A DNA stretch of 64,000 nt from Petaurus breviceps papuanus (GCA_028583685.1 JAMXIF010001183.1:17205655-17269654); one strand, 5' to 3'. Positions 12,001 to 22,306 are shown, counted from the stretch's first letter. Numbers and translations: made by a program. Notes: generated by a model from the letters alone, not told the origin.

Positions 12001-15000
12001 TTGTAACAGTCCAAGCATGAGCTACTGCAGGGCAGTGAGAAAGTAAGAATTAGCAGATATAAACTAATTTGTTCAAAAAATCTGACTGTAAATAGAGGAA
12101 AGAATTGCAGAGTGAGAGCAAGGTGAAATAAAAATTTCCCTCCAAGACAGGAGAGATTTGGACATATTTGTATACTCAGGGCAAGAAGTCAATGATTTTT
12201 CAATAGAGTTGTTAAAGTTGTTAACTCAGAAATAGTTTTTAAATGAAAAAAATGGAAACTATCAACAGTCATATGAAAGAATACTCCAAGACACAAATAA
12301 GATATATAACTAAAACAGAGGTGTCTCCTCACATCTATCAGATTGGCAAAGATGACAAAAAATTAAATTAATGTTGGATGGCCTTTAGGAAGCCAAAGCA
12401 CACTAATCCTCCTACTGAAGCTGGAAATTAGTTCAACTATTCTGGAAAACAATTTGTAAGTATGCTAGCGAAGTTGATATACTACAAATATCCTATGACC
12501 CAGTAATACTACTACTAGACACATACCCCAAGGATGCCAAAGACAAATGGAAGGACTTATACAAAAACATTTAGAAGCACACTTTTTTGTGGTAGCAAAT
12601 ATAAAGAATAAAAGGGATTGGTGAGAGGAGGATTATTAAGCTAAAGAAGATAGAAGATGAGCAAACTCATGCCCAATGACTTTTATTTTCTCAGTAAAGG
12701 GAGGGAAAGTTTTTAAGAATTCAAAATTCCCAAGTCCAACAGAACTTAAATGCAACCTGAGAGTCTGAGAGGAAAAAAAATCAAAGCCAAAGCAGTCTTC
12801 AAGTTTGGCTATTTATAATTCAAATTACAGATAATTAGTACTTTAAAAAAAAAACCTCTTCATATCATAATAGCTTAAAAAATTTATAGAAATGTAGTTT
12901 CTATGTAATTTTCAAATACATTATACATAATTTTGTTGAATGTGTTATTCCATTGCATAGCTGGAAACTAAACTTTTTCTCAACTCCACATTACCCTAGA
13001 ATTGGATTTAAACCTGGACTCTAAGCACAAATTTGATACTATTCAAACTGCCTTGAAATGGCTTATTCTTTCAAATTACTGGCATATATGTATACACACA
13101 CACACACACACACACACAAAGTATTAACTCGGGTTGTATGAATGGGCTAAATTAGGGTAAACTGCTTAAAACAAAACACCTAATTTCTCTGGGTGAGTAT
13201 AACTCTCTAACCACTTCAGTGGCCACCATTAATTAGAAAATGCCTCCCATGGCAAAGGGATTAAAATTTTCTTGATGAACTGATAAAACTCTCCTGACAC
13301 TCCTCTGCCTGATGTTAACAGCTACATTTATGTACAGTATCATAGATTATATTCTTTTGCTTTTATGAAGCAAAAAAAAAAAAGACTGCAAGTCTTAACT
13401 ACACCTAAGAAAGCTAAGAGGGAGAAGGTATATATTTTCAATCTGCAACATTATGTTGTTTATAGACTGCAATTAGTGAGGTAGCTAAATTGGTGACATT
13501 TGGCCTGGACCTGAGCCAATTGGAATGACTGTGTCTGGAAGCCTACCATTTTTTCTACCAAGAAGGGATGGAATCCTAGATGGTTTACTCAGAAGGGTTC
13601 AATGATATCTAGTGGTGAAAAGCATTACTGAGAGCCAGGAATCCAAATAATCTGTTGCAAATTATTGTCTAAAAAACTAAGATAGCTTGGGCAAGTCACT
13701 TAACCCCAATTGCCCTCCAAAAAAAAGCAAAAAAAAAAATTAAGATAGTTATTTCTGGTATTTTGTGGATCTGTACCTTTATCCTGTTTTTTGTTTTTAT
13801 TTTGACTGGTCCTATGATTTCACTGATGTTCTGGGTGAAGAACTTCCCTCTAAAAATGCATACTGGATAGGTCATTGGGAAGTTAAATGATGTCCTCAGG
13901 ATCACAAAGCCAGTATATGCCAGAAACAGGATTGGAATCCAAAACCAGTTCTCTACCCACTATTTCCACACTGCCTCTGCTTTCATCCTANNNNNNNNNN
14001 ACCAGTTCTCTACCCACTATTTCCACACTGCCTCTGCTTTCATCCTATTACTATAATGGAATCAGAATGGAAAAGCACTGGTTAGCCTTCTTTTTCCTTC
14101 ACTTAGTTTGCACATCTGTCTAGCTAATAATAATGAGATTATCTTTGCAATAATGGTCTTTTTATTTGTGAATTAACTGTCTTCTTAAAATTTACTTCTT
14201 ACCCATACTGCCTATGAGTTCAGAGTCTTCACACTTTTCCAGGCCTTCAGGAATGCAGTCAGGAACAGGAACACTGTCAGGCTCCACCTCTTCTGTTTCT
14301 ATTACAATTTCATATTCCGGAAAAAGGAACTCGTGGTCTGGGACTGCACTATTCAAATTATCTAAAAGAATATATCTGCATTAGTTAGCATGTAAAGTTA
14401 TAATCAATTCAAGAATAACAAAAAAATGACTCTGTGGGCCTCTTAAGAAGTTCACATTCTATATACTGCAGCTCTTCAAATAAAACTATTGGGTTCAAGA
14501 ATGATGGATGCTGAGGAAAGGCTTACAGGGAAAGGATGTGGTAAAACTGCACCTGACTCCCTCTTCATTCCTCTGACCTATACCAGATTCTTAGGATTTT
14601 GAAGAGACTCACCTATTTTTAAACATCAAGATCCTTAGGGAATATTATCAGAAATTTTAATACATGTTTTTTTATAATTCCATTCATGTTTTAATGTTTC
14701 AATTGATGATATCCATCCATAAAGTACCTAATTTCCAAGAAGATACCAAATTACATCATATGATGTAATATAATAAACTTCATAGAAAGTAATCATCTCT
14801 CTCAGCTTTAACAATCACTATACAGGGGAAGTGTGCCCTCCTCCCTCTTCTTTACAAAAGAAAGGGGTCTGCAGCTATGGAATACTCTGCATAATGTCAG
14901 ACTTTTCAATATTTTGGTTAGCTTTATATAACTTTTTTCCTCTTAAATTCTTTATCAGAAGAAGTCTGACTGGCTGAGGATATGGGAAGAGGAGCACAGT

Positions 15001-18000
15001 GGGAAAGGTAGGTGATGTAAACAAAATATTATCAACAAAATTTTATTTTAAAAATTAAATTAAGTACATCCCAGTGACTTGTCTTTTTAAAACAAAATCA
15101 TTTTGGACATCACTATTAAGAACTCAGAACCACAAAACAGAAGGATAGGAGATGAAGGAAAATTACTCGGAAAATACTAAATATTTAACTTACCTGATGT
15201 TGTACAAGACTGCTTATGTCCCAATTTCCAATCAAGAGTCTGATGATCCTTACTACAATAATGGGCCTTATGACACTTGGAACAAACTTTGGGACCCAAA
15301 CAGCCACAAACTCTACAGAGATGAACACCAGATTGAAGCTGCATATTTAGAGAGTCATCTTCTTCATTCGGTGGTTCTTCAGATGGTGGTTCATAAGAGT
15401 AATGGTCATTTTTCCTGGGTAGTTGATTCCTAAAAACTAGAAAAGCAGAAAAGAAAATCATCAAAATATATCCATAAAAATACTAAGCCATTAAAAAAGG
15501 GGGTTCTCTAAATTACATGAAAGGAAAAACTATGGTATTCACAGGAAGCTGATATTAGGGTAAAAAACACTGGTGCTCCTTCAATGCTTTTGGAGATGCT
15601 CCTAATGTCAAAGAATCTGTTACTGACTGAGTGGTCACCAGAAGAGTTGGGCTGAACAATTCATAATCTGTTCATAAAATACAGAATTTTGACTCCAGTT
15701 TAGCCTAAAGATAACAGGAAATGTTACATTGTTCTGAACATTCCTTTTTAGATAAGTTTTCCACTTCATTTGTTTCTTTATGAGGGATAATTTGACTTTT
15801 TCCCCCATTTGATCTCAATTTTTTTCATGGAAATGAGAACATTATAGAAATATGTTGATGGGGAATTCCTGCTTAAGCAGAGACTAGACAAGATAATCTT
15901 TGAGGTACCTTTCCAACTCCTAGATTCTGTGATTCCAAAATATGCCAGGCAAATGGGAATTATTTTTAACTAAGGCAAATTTCAACTCAACATAATGAAA
16001 AACTTATCTATCAGTCTGAACTATTAAAAAAATGAAAGAGAATGTCTTATTTTCTAGCAGAAGCATGACGTACCAAAAACAGCATTAGACTTTAGAGTCA
16101 GAAGGTATCTGGATCTGAATCCCACCTCTTATAGCTTAACATAACATGGCACAAAAATCACAAAATAAGAATTTTTTAAAAAGTCCTACAAAAATCCTTT
16201 TCTTGGTCTTCACCCTCCCTGATTTCTCTGTTGTATCTGAAGTTGCCAACCACTCCATCTTCTGGCTCTCTCCTCCCTGGTTCTCTTCTCACCTATCTCA
16301 TTGATTCTTTTCAACCTCCTCTGAAACATCATCATCATCATGTTCCAGTCTGGATGTGGGTGTACCCTCAGGCTCTGCGCTGGGCCCATCATCCACTGCC
16401 TAGCGGATACCTCCTGAAACTTTGCACGACTAAAATACAACTTTCACCCTAAATTCATCCTTCTAAATTCCTGATTTAAAGTTAGTGACATCACCATCCT
16501 TCAAGGGTGACATTCTTTCCTTGTACTCAAACTTCCACGTCAATTTAATGACCAAGTCTTGTGAATTTTACCTCCACAATATCCCTCTCATCTGTCTCAT
16601 TCTCTCCATTTACACTACAACCATCCTCATTGAGGCCGTCATCAACTCTTACATGGACTACTACAACAGACTTCTAACTGGTCTCCCTGCCTCCAGTCTT
16701 TCCCCTCTGAAAACCATGTTCCACACAGCTACCAAAGTGACATTCCTAAAGCACAGGTATGACTATGTTACTCCCTGGTTCTAGAAGCTTCAGCAGATCA
16801 TCACTGCCTATAGGATAAATATAAACTCCTCTGCTTGTGATTTAAAACCCTTCACAACTTCACACCCAGCCCCTTCCCAAGTTGACCACCTATTACCGCA
16901 CATGACTCTCACATTTCAGTCAAAGATGGTTTTCAGAAGGGAAAGACTAGAGGCAGAGACTTACTTGCTGTTCCCCAAACATAACATCTCACCCCCCATC
17001 TCCATGACTTTGCACAGGCTGTCCCCCACCCTTGGAATGCTCTCCTTCCTGCCCTCCAGCTCTTCGAAGCCCGGACTACATTAAAGGGTCAAATCAAGTG
17101 CCCTTTCTTCAGATTTCCTGCACCTCCTGCCCCACTGCCCCAGTTGCTGATGCCCCTACCATTACCATATATTTACTTCCGTAGACATTTTGTATTTAAT
17201 CCTAAATCTGCTACTCTGCTGCATCCTGCACCCAATCTTTGTAGGTCTACACTCTGAGGAGTTCATCCAAACTGGTGGATAAAAATCTATGGACCTGAAA
17301 CAGGCACATCTAGGTTTCAATTCTTCCTCAAGACATTTAATAACTGTTTCACCCTGGGCAAGTCTCTTTCAGCTTTGCTTCTCATCTGTAAAACTGGGGT
17401 ATTAATAGTATGTACCTCGAAGGCTTCTTGTGAGGTTCAAATGAAATATTTCTAAAGTGTTTAGTAAACACTAAAGCACCCCAAAAATGTAATTTATCAT
17501 AATTATCATTACCACTGTTATCTGAGGTCAAACAGAAAGAATATAACCCTCTTTCAAATACTTGAAAAGAGGTCATATGCCCTACACAGACAACACAAGC
17601 ACAGCACACACTAATATCAAAGAGATCTAACAATAACTAACACTTATATGACACTCACTATGCGCAAGAGGCTTTACAATTATTATCTCATCTGATCCTC
17701 ACAAGACCCCTGGGAGGTAAGCATTATTATCCCATTTTGCAGATGATGAAACAGAGACAAACTGAGGTTAAGCAACTTCCCCACCCTCACACAGCTACCA
17801 AGTGTGTGAAGTCCAATTTGAACTCAGGTCTTCTGTCTCCAGGCACCACCTGGTGCCTTTTATCTTCCTCCTAATCCTGCCTCTGCCAGTTACCGAGGGA
17901 CCATGTAACAACTCACTTGATTGTTCTGGGCCTCTATGTTTTCACTTATAAACTGAGGCAATAATTGTGAGCTCTGAGTACAATGGGGCTAACTTGTTTT

Positions 18001-18882
18001 AAACGAGCCAAAATCCAAAAGGGGCAGGGGCATCAGAAGGAAATTATTAAAGGAGCAAAGAAATATCAAAGAAGGGGGTGGGAAAGAAAGCAGGGACTAC
18101 TGGGAAATAGCTGAAAACCTGCACCCTACAGCACTTCGCTGCCATACACACACCCCGAAGGCCTACTCTCTTCTCCTCGGTCCCCCTTCCCTCTTCGACA
18201 GCTGGTGGCTCACTCATGGAGTCAGGAAGACAGAGTTCAAGTCTGGCTTCGGACACTTACTAGCTGTGTGACCCTGGGCAAGTCACTTAACCCAGTGTGC
18301 CTCCGTTTCCTCACCTGGAAAATGGGAATAATAACGGCACCTACCTCCTGGGGGTGCTTCAAGGATCAGATGAGGGAATAATCGTAAAAGGTGTGCTTGG
18401 CACCCTCACTCCTTGGACTCACTCCCAGGAAAGGCCCAGGTGGGCACAGCTCTCAGCAGGCACTACTAATAAAGATCGACCGGCCTAGGCCGGGTGCCGG
18501 CAGGCCCCGCCGGGGTGGAGGAGACGGTGGGGGCGGGGAGGGGGTGCGCGCCCTGACCTCGGAGGGCGGCGCAGCACGGAGGCTCCCGGCAACAGAAGAC
18601 GAAGAGGCTGCGGTGGAAGGCGTCGGCGCGATCCGGTAGCGGCGCGTACAGCTGCAGCAAGAAGGCGAGCGGCCGGCGGCACAGCGGGCACGCCAGCTCC
18701 GCGGGGCCCGGGAGGCCGCACTCGGAAAGCCACGCCGGCCGCCCGCCCACCTTGCTGGGGAACTGCTCGCTCCGCAGGCGCCAGCCCGGCGCTTCGACGA
18801 CGAAGCCCAGCTCCACTGACGGGGCTGGGGCTGGGGCCGGGGCTGGGGCCGGGGCCGGGGCCGGGGCTGCGGCCGACGCCAT
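5928..18882 (-). CDS. PDCD2: PDCD2, six coding exons
   Basis: PDCD2 is a conserved cytosolic and nuclear protein known as a dedicated chaperone for ribosomal protein uS5 (RPS2) in 40S assembly. The coding exons join as 18882-18558, 15436-15194, 14361-14203, 10226-10123, 8989-8876 and 6086-5928. All have GT-AG borders, the phases agree, and they give 367 residues (human 344). Residues 149-186 form a MYND zinc finger with eight Cys/His ligands spaced as in the family; the C-terminal PDCD2_C region (ILRYGRGI, then CSESC) is complete. The start is the ATG at 18882, with G at -3 and +4. The extra length compared with human lies mainly in an Ala-Pro run after the start. No stops or frameshifts are seen, so the gene looks functional. 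The introns hold repeats and one assembly gap. In human the neighbour is TBP; here no TBP exon is visible downstream. Confidence 0.97.
6332..6736. mobile_element. TA-flanked DNA transposon (Tc1/mariner-type MITE)
   Basis: About 405 bp with perfect terminal inverted repeats of some 23 bp (CCGTGTTTCCCCGATAATA and its complement) and a TA dinucleotide on each side, the target duplication typical of Tc1/mariner elements. The interior contains several direct copies of AAAATAAGCCCTCCCC in both halves and no transposase frame. It lies in PDCD2 intron 5. Confidence 0.85.
6870..7690 (+). mobile_element. L1 3' end
   Basis: Sense end of ORF2 plus 3'UTR. Blocks include 'cagttctctaaagaagaaat', 'gacatatgaaaaaatgctcc', 'agccaagaactggaaac' and 'tttttggacatggccaatg'. 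Multiple stops; lies in PDCD2 intron 5. Confidence 0.8.
7691..8254. other. PDCD2 intron 5, AT-rich
   Basis: Nothing recognised beyond AT-rich intronic sequence. Confidence 0.4.
8255..8600 (-). mobile_element. L1 3' end fragment
   Basis: Antisense L1 with 'ttcacttcattctgtatcac', 'aagtctttccagggttct' and 'cagttctttgctatcacc', the same order as in the antisense copies at 43.7 and 52.7 kb. Confidence 0.75.
8876..8989 (-). CDS. PDCD2: PDCD2 coding exon 5
   Basis: 38 codons, reading [20 protein letters not shown] and ending IFEFQ. Phase 0 on both sides; acceptor TTTTAG, donor GTATGAG. It contains the DCLCG cysteine pair of the PDCD2_C domain. Confidence 0.95.
8992..10120. other. PDCD2 intron 4
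   Basis: AT-rich intron with no repeat family I can name with confidence. Confidence 0.4.
10123..10226 (-). CDS. PDCD2: PDCD2 coding exon 4
   Basis: It encodes [19 protein letters not shown], then [16 protein letters not shown]. Acceptor TTTCAG, donor GTAAAG. It enters with two bases completing a split Gly codon and leaves in phase 0. Near-identical to human over this stretch. Confidence 0.96.
10487..10727 (+). mobile_element. MIR-type SINE (THER1-like)
   Basis: Nearly full sense copy: 'ccctggagtcaggaaaatcc', 'gtgtgaccctcggcaagtca', 'cctcagtctcttcatctg' and the L2-like tail 'gtgagcacttaataaatg'. Confidence 0.9.
11160..11310 (-). mobile_element. MIR-type SINE fragment
   Basis: Antisense: 'acatagcactttgcgtttac', then 'tccattttacaaaggagg'. 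Diverged. Confidence 0.6.
11755..11955 (-). mobile_element. MIR-type SINE
   Basis: Antisense: 'gtgatcctcacaacaact', 'ttacaaatgaggaaaca', 'gtgacttgcccagggtcaca' and 'tctatccactgaaccaccta', the canonical MIR order. The sequence on either side (11390-12190) may be an antisense L2 remnant. Confidence 0.85.
12230..12720 (+). mobile_element. L1 ORF2 end and 3'UTR fragment
   Basis: Sense: 'tcagattggcaaagatgac', 'ttctggaaaacaatttg', 'cctatgacccagtaatac', then the 3'UTR. Diverged, in PDCD2 intron 3. Confidence 0.7.
12721..13686. other. PDCD2 intron 3, nothing recognised except a CA tract
   Basis: AT-rich sequence. The one distinct item is the dinucleotide run listed separately. Confidence 0.4.
13094..13118. 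repeat. (CA)n microsatellite
   Basis: Perfect CA run of about 12 units in PDCD2 intron 3. Confidence 0.95.
13687..13739 (+). mobile_element. SINE 3' tail fragment
   Basis: Only the end remains: 'gggcaagtcacttaacccc', 'aattgccctcc' and the A-rich tail. Confidence 0.75.
13944..14047. repeat. 47-bp identical sequence on both sides of a gap
   Basis: 13944-13990 and 14001-14047 are identical over 47 bases, from 'accagttctctaccc' to 'tgctttcatccta', separated only by ten Ns. This is what two overlapping contig ends joined with a placeholder would look like. Confidence 0.95.
13991..14000. other. Assembly gap of 10 N
   Basis: Ten unknown bases inside PDCD2 intron 3, about 200 bases from exon 3. 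It does not touch a coding exon. Confidence 0.99.
14203..14361 (-). CDS. PDCD2: PDCD2 coding exon 3
   Basis: It encodes [20 protein letters not shown] followed by an acidic linker and ends ELIGSM. The acidic segment ([13 protein letters not shown]) differs in sequence from human, as expected for a linker. Acceptor TTTTAG, donor GTAAGAAG. Confidence 0.95.
14850..15060 (+). mobile_element. L1 3'UTR-like fragment
   Basis: It resembles the 3'UTR at 2760-2960: 'tggaatactctgcataatgtc' and 'tcagacttttcaatatttt'. It ends in an A/T-rich tail. Confidence 0.5.
15194..15436 (-). CDS. PDCD2: PDCD2 coding exon 2 (MYND finger)
   Basis: 81 codons starting [20 protein letters not shown]. The MYND zinc finger is complete: [15 protein letters not shown], then [12 protein letters not shown], then the final H and C. 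Acceptor TTCTAG, donor GTAAGTT. Confidence 0.97.
15437..16449. other. PDCD2 intron 1, distal part
   Basis: No gene. A short MIR-like fragment at about 16080-16135; the rest is unrecognised. Confidence 0.4.
16450..17270 (+). mobile_element. L2 LINE 3' end
   Basis: Sense and fairly complete: 'tggactactacaacagactt', 'ctaactggtctccctgcctc', 'cacagctaccaaagtgacat', 'aggctgtcccccacccttgg' and 'cctggaatgctctccttcc'-type text. It encodes the decayed end of the L2 reverse transcriptase and lies in PDCD2 intron 1. Confidence 0.88.
17285..17490 (+). mobile_element. MIR-type SINE
   Basis: Sense: 'cctgaaacaggcacatctag', 'accctgggcaagtctctttc' and 'tcatctgtaaaactggggta'. Confidence 0.75.
17625..17865 (-). 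mobile_element. MIR-type SINE
   Basis: Antisense: 'tatctcatctgatcctcac', 'gcagatgatgaaacagagac' and 'gaactcaggtcttctgtctc'. Confidence 0.85.
18205..18405 (+). mobile_element. MIR-type SINE (THER1-like)
   Basis: Sense: 'tggagtcaggaagacagag', 'gtgtgaccctgggcaagtca' and 'cacctggaaaatgggaata'. It lies 150 bases from the donor of PDCD2 exon 1. Confidence 0.88.
18558..18882 (-). CDS. PDCD2: PDCD2 coding exon 1
   Basis: It starts MASAAAP, followed by about eight Ala-Pro pairs, then [20 protein letters not shown] and [19 protein letters not shown], closing with [12 protein letters not shown] before donor GTCAGG. The block after the Ala-Pro run matches human closely; the run itself is an addition. 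An in-frame ATG at 19059 lies upstream without an intervening stop, but that part shows no PDCD2 homology. Confidence 0.95.
18821..18868. repeat. PDCD2: GGGGCC/GGGGCT hexanucleotide repeat in PDCD2 exon 1
   Basis: Eight uninterrupted hexamer units on the plus strand, four GGGGCC and four GGGGCT. Translated on the minus strand they give alternating Ala and Pro. Synonymous C/T variation between units suggests the run is not brand new. Confidence 0.97.
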
Positions 18883-19169
18883 GACAACACCCCCGGCAGC
18901 AACACCAGCTGAAAACCGGAAAAAAGAATTCACACCGCACTCCCGAAGGCCGCTTAGCGGAAATAGATCGGCCGGAACCGGAAATGTGCCCTGGAGAAAT
19001 AGGTCCGTCGCACACTGGACACCCGGGATGCTAGACGATAGGTTCCTAGTCAGAGTCATTCTGCTCAGCCCCTCTGGGCTTCTTTGCTACGAGGACGGGT
19101 CATAGGGGGAACCGCAGAGAATAAGATAATTGAGAAAAAAAAGATGATTGACAAATAATAACTGACATT

Positions 19170-19395
19170 TCTGTAACATTTTAAGTTTGCAAAGGGCAAC
19201 TTTAAGGTTTACAACATGCTTTACATTTTTATCTTATCCTCACAACAGCCCTTCGAGATAGGTGCTATTTATTATCTCTGTTTTACATAGGAGATCGAGG
19301 CAGACAGAGGTTAAGTGACTTGTCCAGGATCATACAGTCTACTGGAGTGTCTAGGCTACATTTAAACTCAGGTCTTCCTACCTCCAAGTCTGCTA
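19170..19395 (-). mobile_element. MIR-type SINE
   Basis: Antisense: 'catgctttacatttttatc', 'cctcacaacagcccttcg', 'ggttaagtgacttgtccag' and 'aaactcaggtcttcctacc'. Confidence 0.85.
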
Positions 19396-19399
19396 GTCT

Positions 19400-19615
19400 A
19401 TCCATTTCAGTCGTTCCAGTCGTGTCCGACCCTTCGTGACCCCATTTTGGGGTTTTCTTGCAAAGATGCTGGAGTGGCTTGTCATTTCCTCCTCCAGCTC
19501 GTTTTACAGATGAGGAAATGAGAGAGTTAAGTGACTTGCCCAGGGTCACGCACCTAGGAAGTGCCTGACTCCCGGCCAGGCACTCTATGCACTATGGCGC
19601 CACCTAGCGGCTCAT
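19400..19615 (-). mobile_element. MON1/MAR1-type SINE
   Basis: Clean antisense copy: 'tcagtcgttccagtcgtgtc', 'ccattttggggttttcttgc', 'gctggagtggcttgtcattt' and 'gcgccacctagcggctc'. Confidence 0.88.
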
Positions 19616-19619
19616 CTCA

Positions 19620-20680
19620 CCACCTGGCAACCTAGAAAGAAGATGCGGAGGATTGCCTTTCTTGATGCAACTATTTCAACTTCTTTATCTGCACCTCGTC
19701 TGTAGAGGATGATGAGAATTCTTATAAAAGCAGCTTACTTGTTATCCTGAGTTTATTAACGTTGTGAGGATGTGTTCTCACAAGTGGAAAGAAGTCATTT
19801 ATAGTTGCAGTGAGGGATTCAGGTGACCCCGGCTGTAACCTGTGATCAATCCAAAACCTGGACTATTGCAAATAATAATCTACAACTTTATTTTATGATT
19901 GAACGTGCCTTTAGGACATAGAACTGCCTCCATACTTTTGTTTCCAGTCACTCATCTGCATGAGACCAAACAGGAATCTGGGAAATGCGATAGATATGAT
20001 TACCATAAGCGGGGACGGGTACCCTTACTTAAGGAACTCTTCTCTATGCTAGAATACTTGTCAAGCAGAAAAAGCAAACTGTTCCCATGCCCTGCCTGGT
20101 GGTGTGTCAGACTTCAGAGCATAGGAAGTCAAAGAAAATAAAGCTTCTGCCAATCCTAAATTAACACCTAGCCCTACAAAGAGACTGGAGATAGTAAAAA
20201 GAGCTGTAGCTAACCAAAGAGTATCTGAGGCTAAATTTCACTTTAGACCTCCTTGATTCCAGACCTAATCCTCTTATCTACTGTGCCACTTAGTTGCTTA
20301 AAGTATAATCATAACACTGTAGCTTTTCATCTTCCAGAAGCTAAATCTTCTTCTTATTTTTTTTCCCTGATTAAAATTTAAGTTCCGTGAGAGAAGAAGC
20401 TTGGTGCAGTTCTTAGTAAGTGCTTAATAAATGTTTTTCCATCTGTTTCATAATAGCAAAACAAAATCAGCAATATGAATAGGCCTAAAAAGACCAAAAC
20501 ATGCATAAACATTAACATACATGTAAACAGGTAGTAAAACAATGAACAACTAATAGACAGGAGTTACTATGTTACAGTCGAACAGAAACAAATGTGAATA
20601 GCCAATAATCAAGTAGGAGCGCATCTCAAACCTGTATGTGCAATTATATCCAAGGTATCCTTCATGTGGACAGTCTATAG
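19620..20680. other. Intergenic, mostly unrecognised
   Basis: Only an L2/MIR-type tail is clear, at about 20365-20445 ('agtaagtgcttaataaatg'). No exon-like sequence was seen. Confidence 0.45.
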
Positions 20681-20689
20681 TAGTTGTCA

Positions 20690-21626
20690 CCTGGTTTCAT
20701 GTGTAACCACTTCTCCAGTTTTACCTAGAACATCAGTTGTGACCTTTCTATCCCTAAATCTCTCAAAGAGGCTAATTATCATCCCTGTCACAACCACAGT
20801 CCTTCCATCTTTACATCTGAACTTGTTGAAAGGCCAACATTTCAATGCCCTATGGACTGTCTCTCTGTTATATAACTGGTTCTCTCCCCTTTTCTGAATT
20901 AGACTTTTCCCCAATTTGAAGCAAGGTTGGGTAACAGTACACAATGTTGTTGCTTTTTTCCAATGGAAATGTAACTCTATGAATTGTTATCTGGTTTAGA
21001 CAGTCCTTATATAACTGATGAATGGCCTTTTTTGCTTAGAATCCACTGAAGTAAATGTCTATCTATTATTTCTCTCCACCTGTTCATCAGAGAGTCCATG
21101 TAACTTTCCTATCTCACTGCCACTATTTGTGGCAATTCTTGTCTCTCTTTTTCTTTTTTTGGAGGGGGGAAGGCAGGGCAATGGGGGTTAAGTGACTTGC
21201 CCAAGGTCACATAACTTAGTAAGTGTCAAGTTTCTGAGACCAAATTTGAACTCAGGTTTTCCTGACTCCAGGGCCAGCTCTATTCACTGTACCAACCTAG
21301 CTTCCCCAGAACAATTCTTCAAAGAGACAAGTTACCCAATCTCTCAACAGCTTGGTATGGAATGCTCCCTGCTGTTCTGCTAATTTATGTGTCCCTTGAA
21401 CATCACTGTTACTTAGAAAAACTATGTCTCCTCGAAGATCTTGATGACATACTCTGGCATCATATCGTGACTTGTTTCTACCAGAGTTCTTATGATAAGA
21501 AGTTACTGCTTCTTGGAAGGCTTCTCTTAGCTTCTTCCTTAGCTGAAAAATGTTGTCAGTATTTTCATCCTTTCCATCTTTTGAGACTCCAAAGTATCTC
21601 ATTAGGTAGGTGTGACCCTCTTCCAA
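20690..21626 (-). mobile_element. Gypsy-like (Ty3) pol fossil, integrase C-terminal part
   Basis: On the minus strand 21626-21306 encodes a stretch reading LRKKLREAFQEAVTSYHKNS, then KSRYDARV and VQGTHKLAEQ. This spacing (a basic helix, a YDxxV motif, a D-LRGD block, then a G-x-HKLA motif) resembles the region after the integrase core in Ty3/Gypsy-type and some retroviral pol proteins. The element is broken, with several interruptions including a SINE at 21150-21305. Assignment to Gypsy rather than another LTR family is an inference, and no LTRs were identified. Confidence 0.4.
21150..21305 (-). mobile_element. tRNA-derived SINE
   Basis: Antisense: 'caatgggggttaagtgactt', 'tttgaactcaggttttcctg' and 'tgtaccaacctagcttcccc'. 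Confidence 0.88.
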
Positions 21627-22202
21627 ACATGAACAAATATGATATAAAACAAAACATCATTCCTGGTAGAATGTATATATGTACTAGAAACTCCACATGC
21701 TGACTCTGCTGAGATTTTTTTTTATCTAAGAGCTTCTAACATCTTTAGATGCATTAAAATAATACCTAGAAGGTAAGAAAATAATTACAGTTGGCTTTAA
21801 CATGCCTCTTTCTGATAAATCTCATAGAAATATAAATGGAAAAGAAGTTAAGGATCCAAACAAAATGTTAGAAAATGTATCTATGATGGATCTTTGATGA
21901 TTATTGAATGGGAACTTTAAGGAGACTACTTAGTATCAACAATACCTTTATATAAAAAATCAGTCACATTATAGAACATTATTTTGGTCTCAACAAAACT
22001 ATGACAGCAGCAATACATTTCATAAAGCCTGTCTTGTGGTTCTATACCCCTATACCCCTTTCCATAATGTGTGTGAGGATAGTCCAAGATTTTCATTTCC
22101 ACAAAATGCCTTCCACTATGAATGCAAACAAATTGATATTGTTTGCTAGTGAATGTATGCACATCTATATTATACAGAGCTATTATACACCAAAGATCAA
22201 TT

Positions 22203-22306
22203 ATCTTTTATATACAGTTTTCTCTTGGCTAGATCTCTAACATGCATACATTACATCTCTTTTACTTTGGCTTATTTTCGTTTAAATTCAGTATATAAGT
22301 TTTCTG
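22203..22306. repeat. Direct repeat, copy 1
   Basis: It shares 'tatacagttttctcttgg', 'tagatctct', 'catacattacatctctttta' and 'ctttggcttattttc' with copy 2, with a few substitutions. Confidence 0.85.

Larger units (their letters stand above)
18480..19090 (-). promoter_or_regulatory. PDCD2: PDCD2 CpG-rich promoter and exon 1 island
   Basis: CpG-dense, GC-rich block covering exon 1 and some 200 bases above the start codon. It contains CCGGAA ETS cores at 18916-18921 and, in tandem, at 18972-18977 and 18978-18983. No TATA box is obvious, as is usual for housekeeping genes. The transcription start itself cannot be fixed from sequence. Confidence 0.75.

Noticed and set aside
18453-19059. Several overlapping long frames on both strands around PDCD2 exon 1
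   Set aside because: They arise from GC-rich sequence with few stops; only the frame joining to exon 2 with PDCD2 similarity is real.
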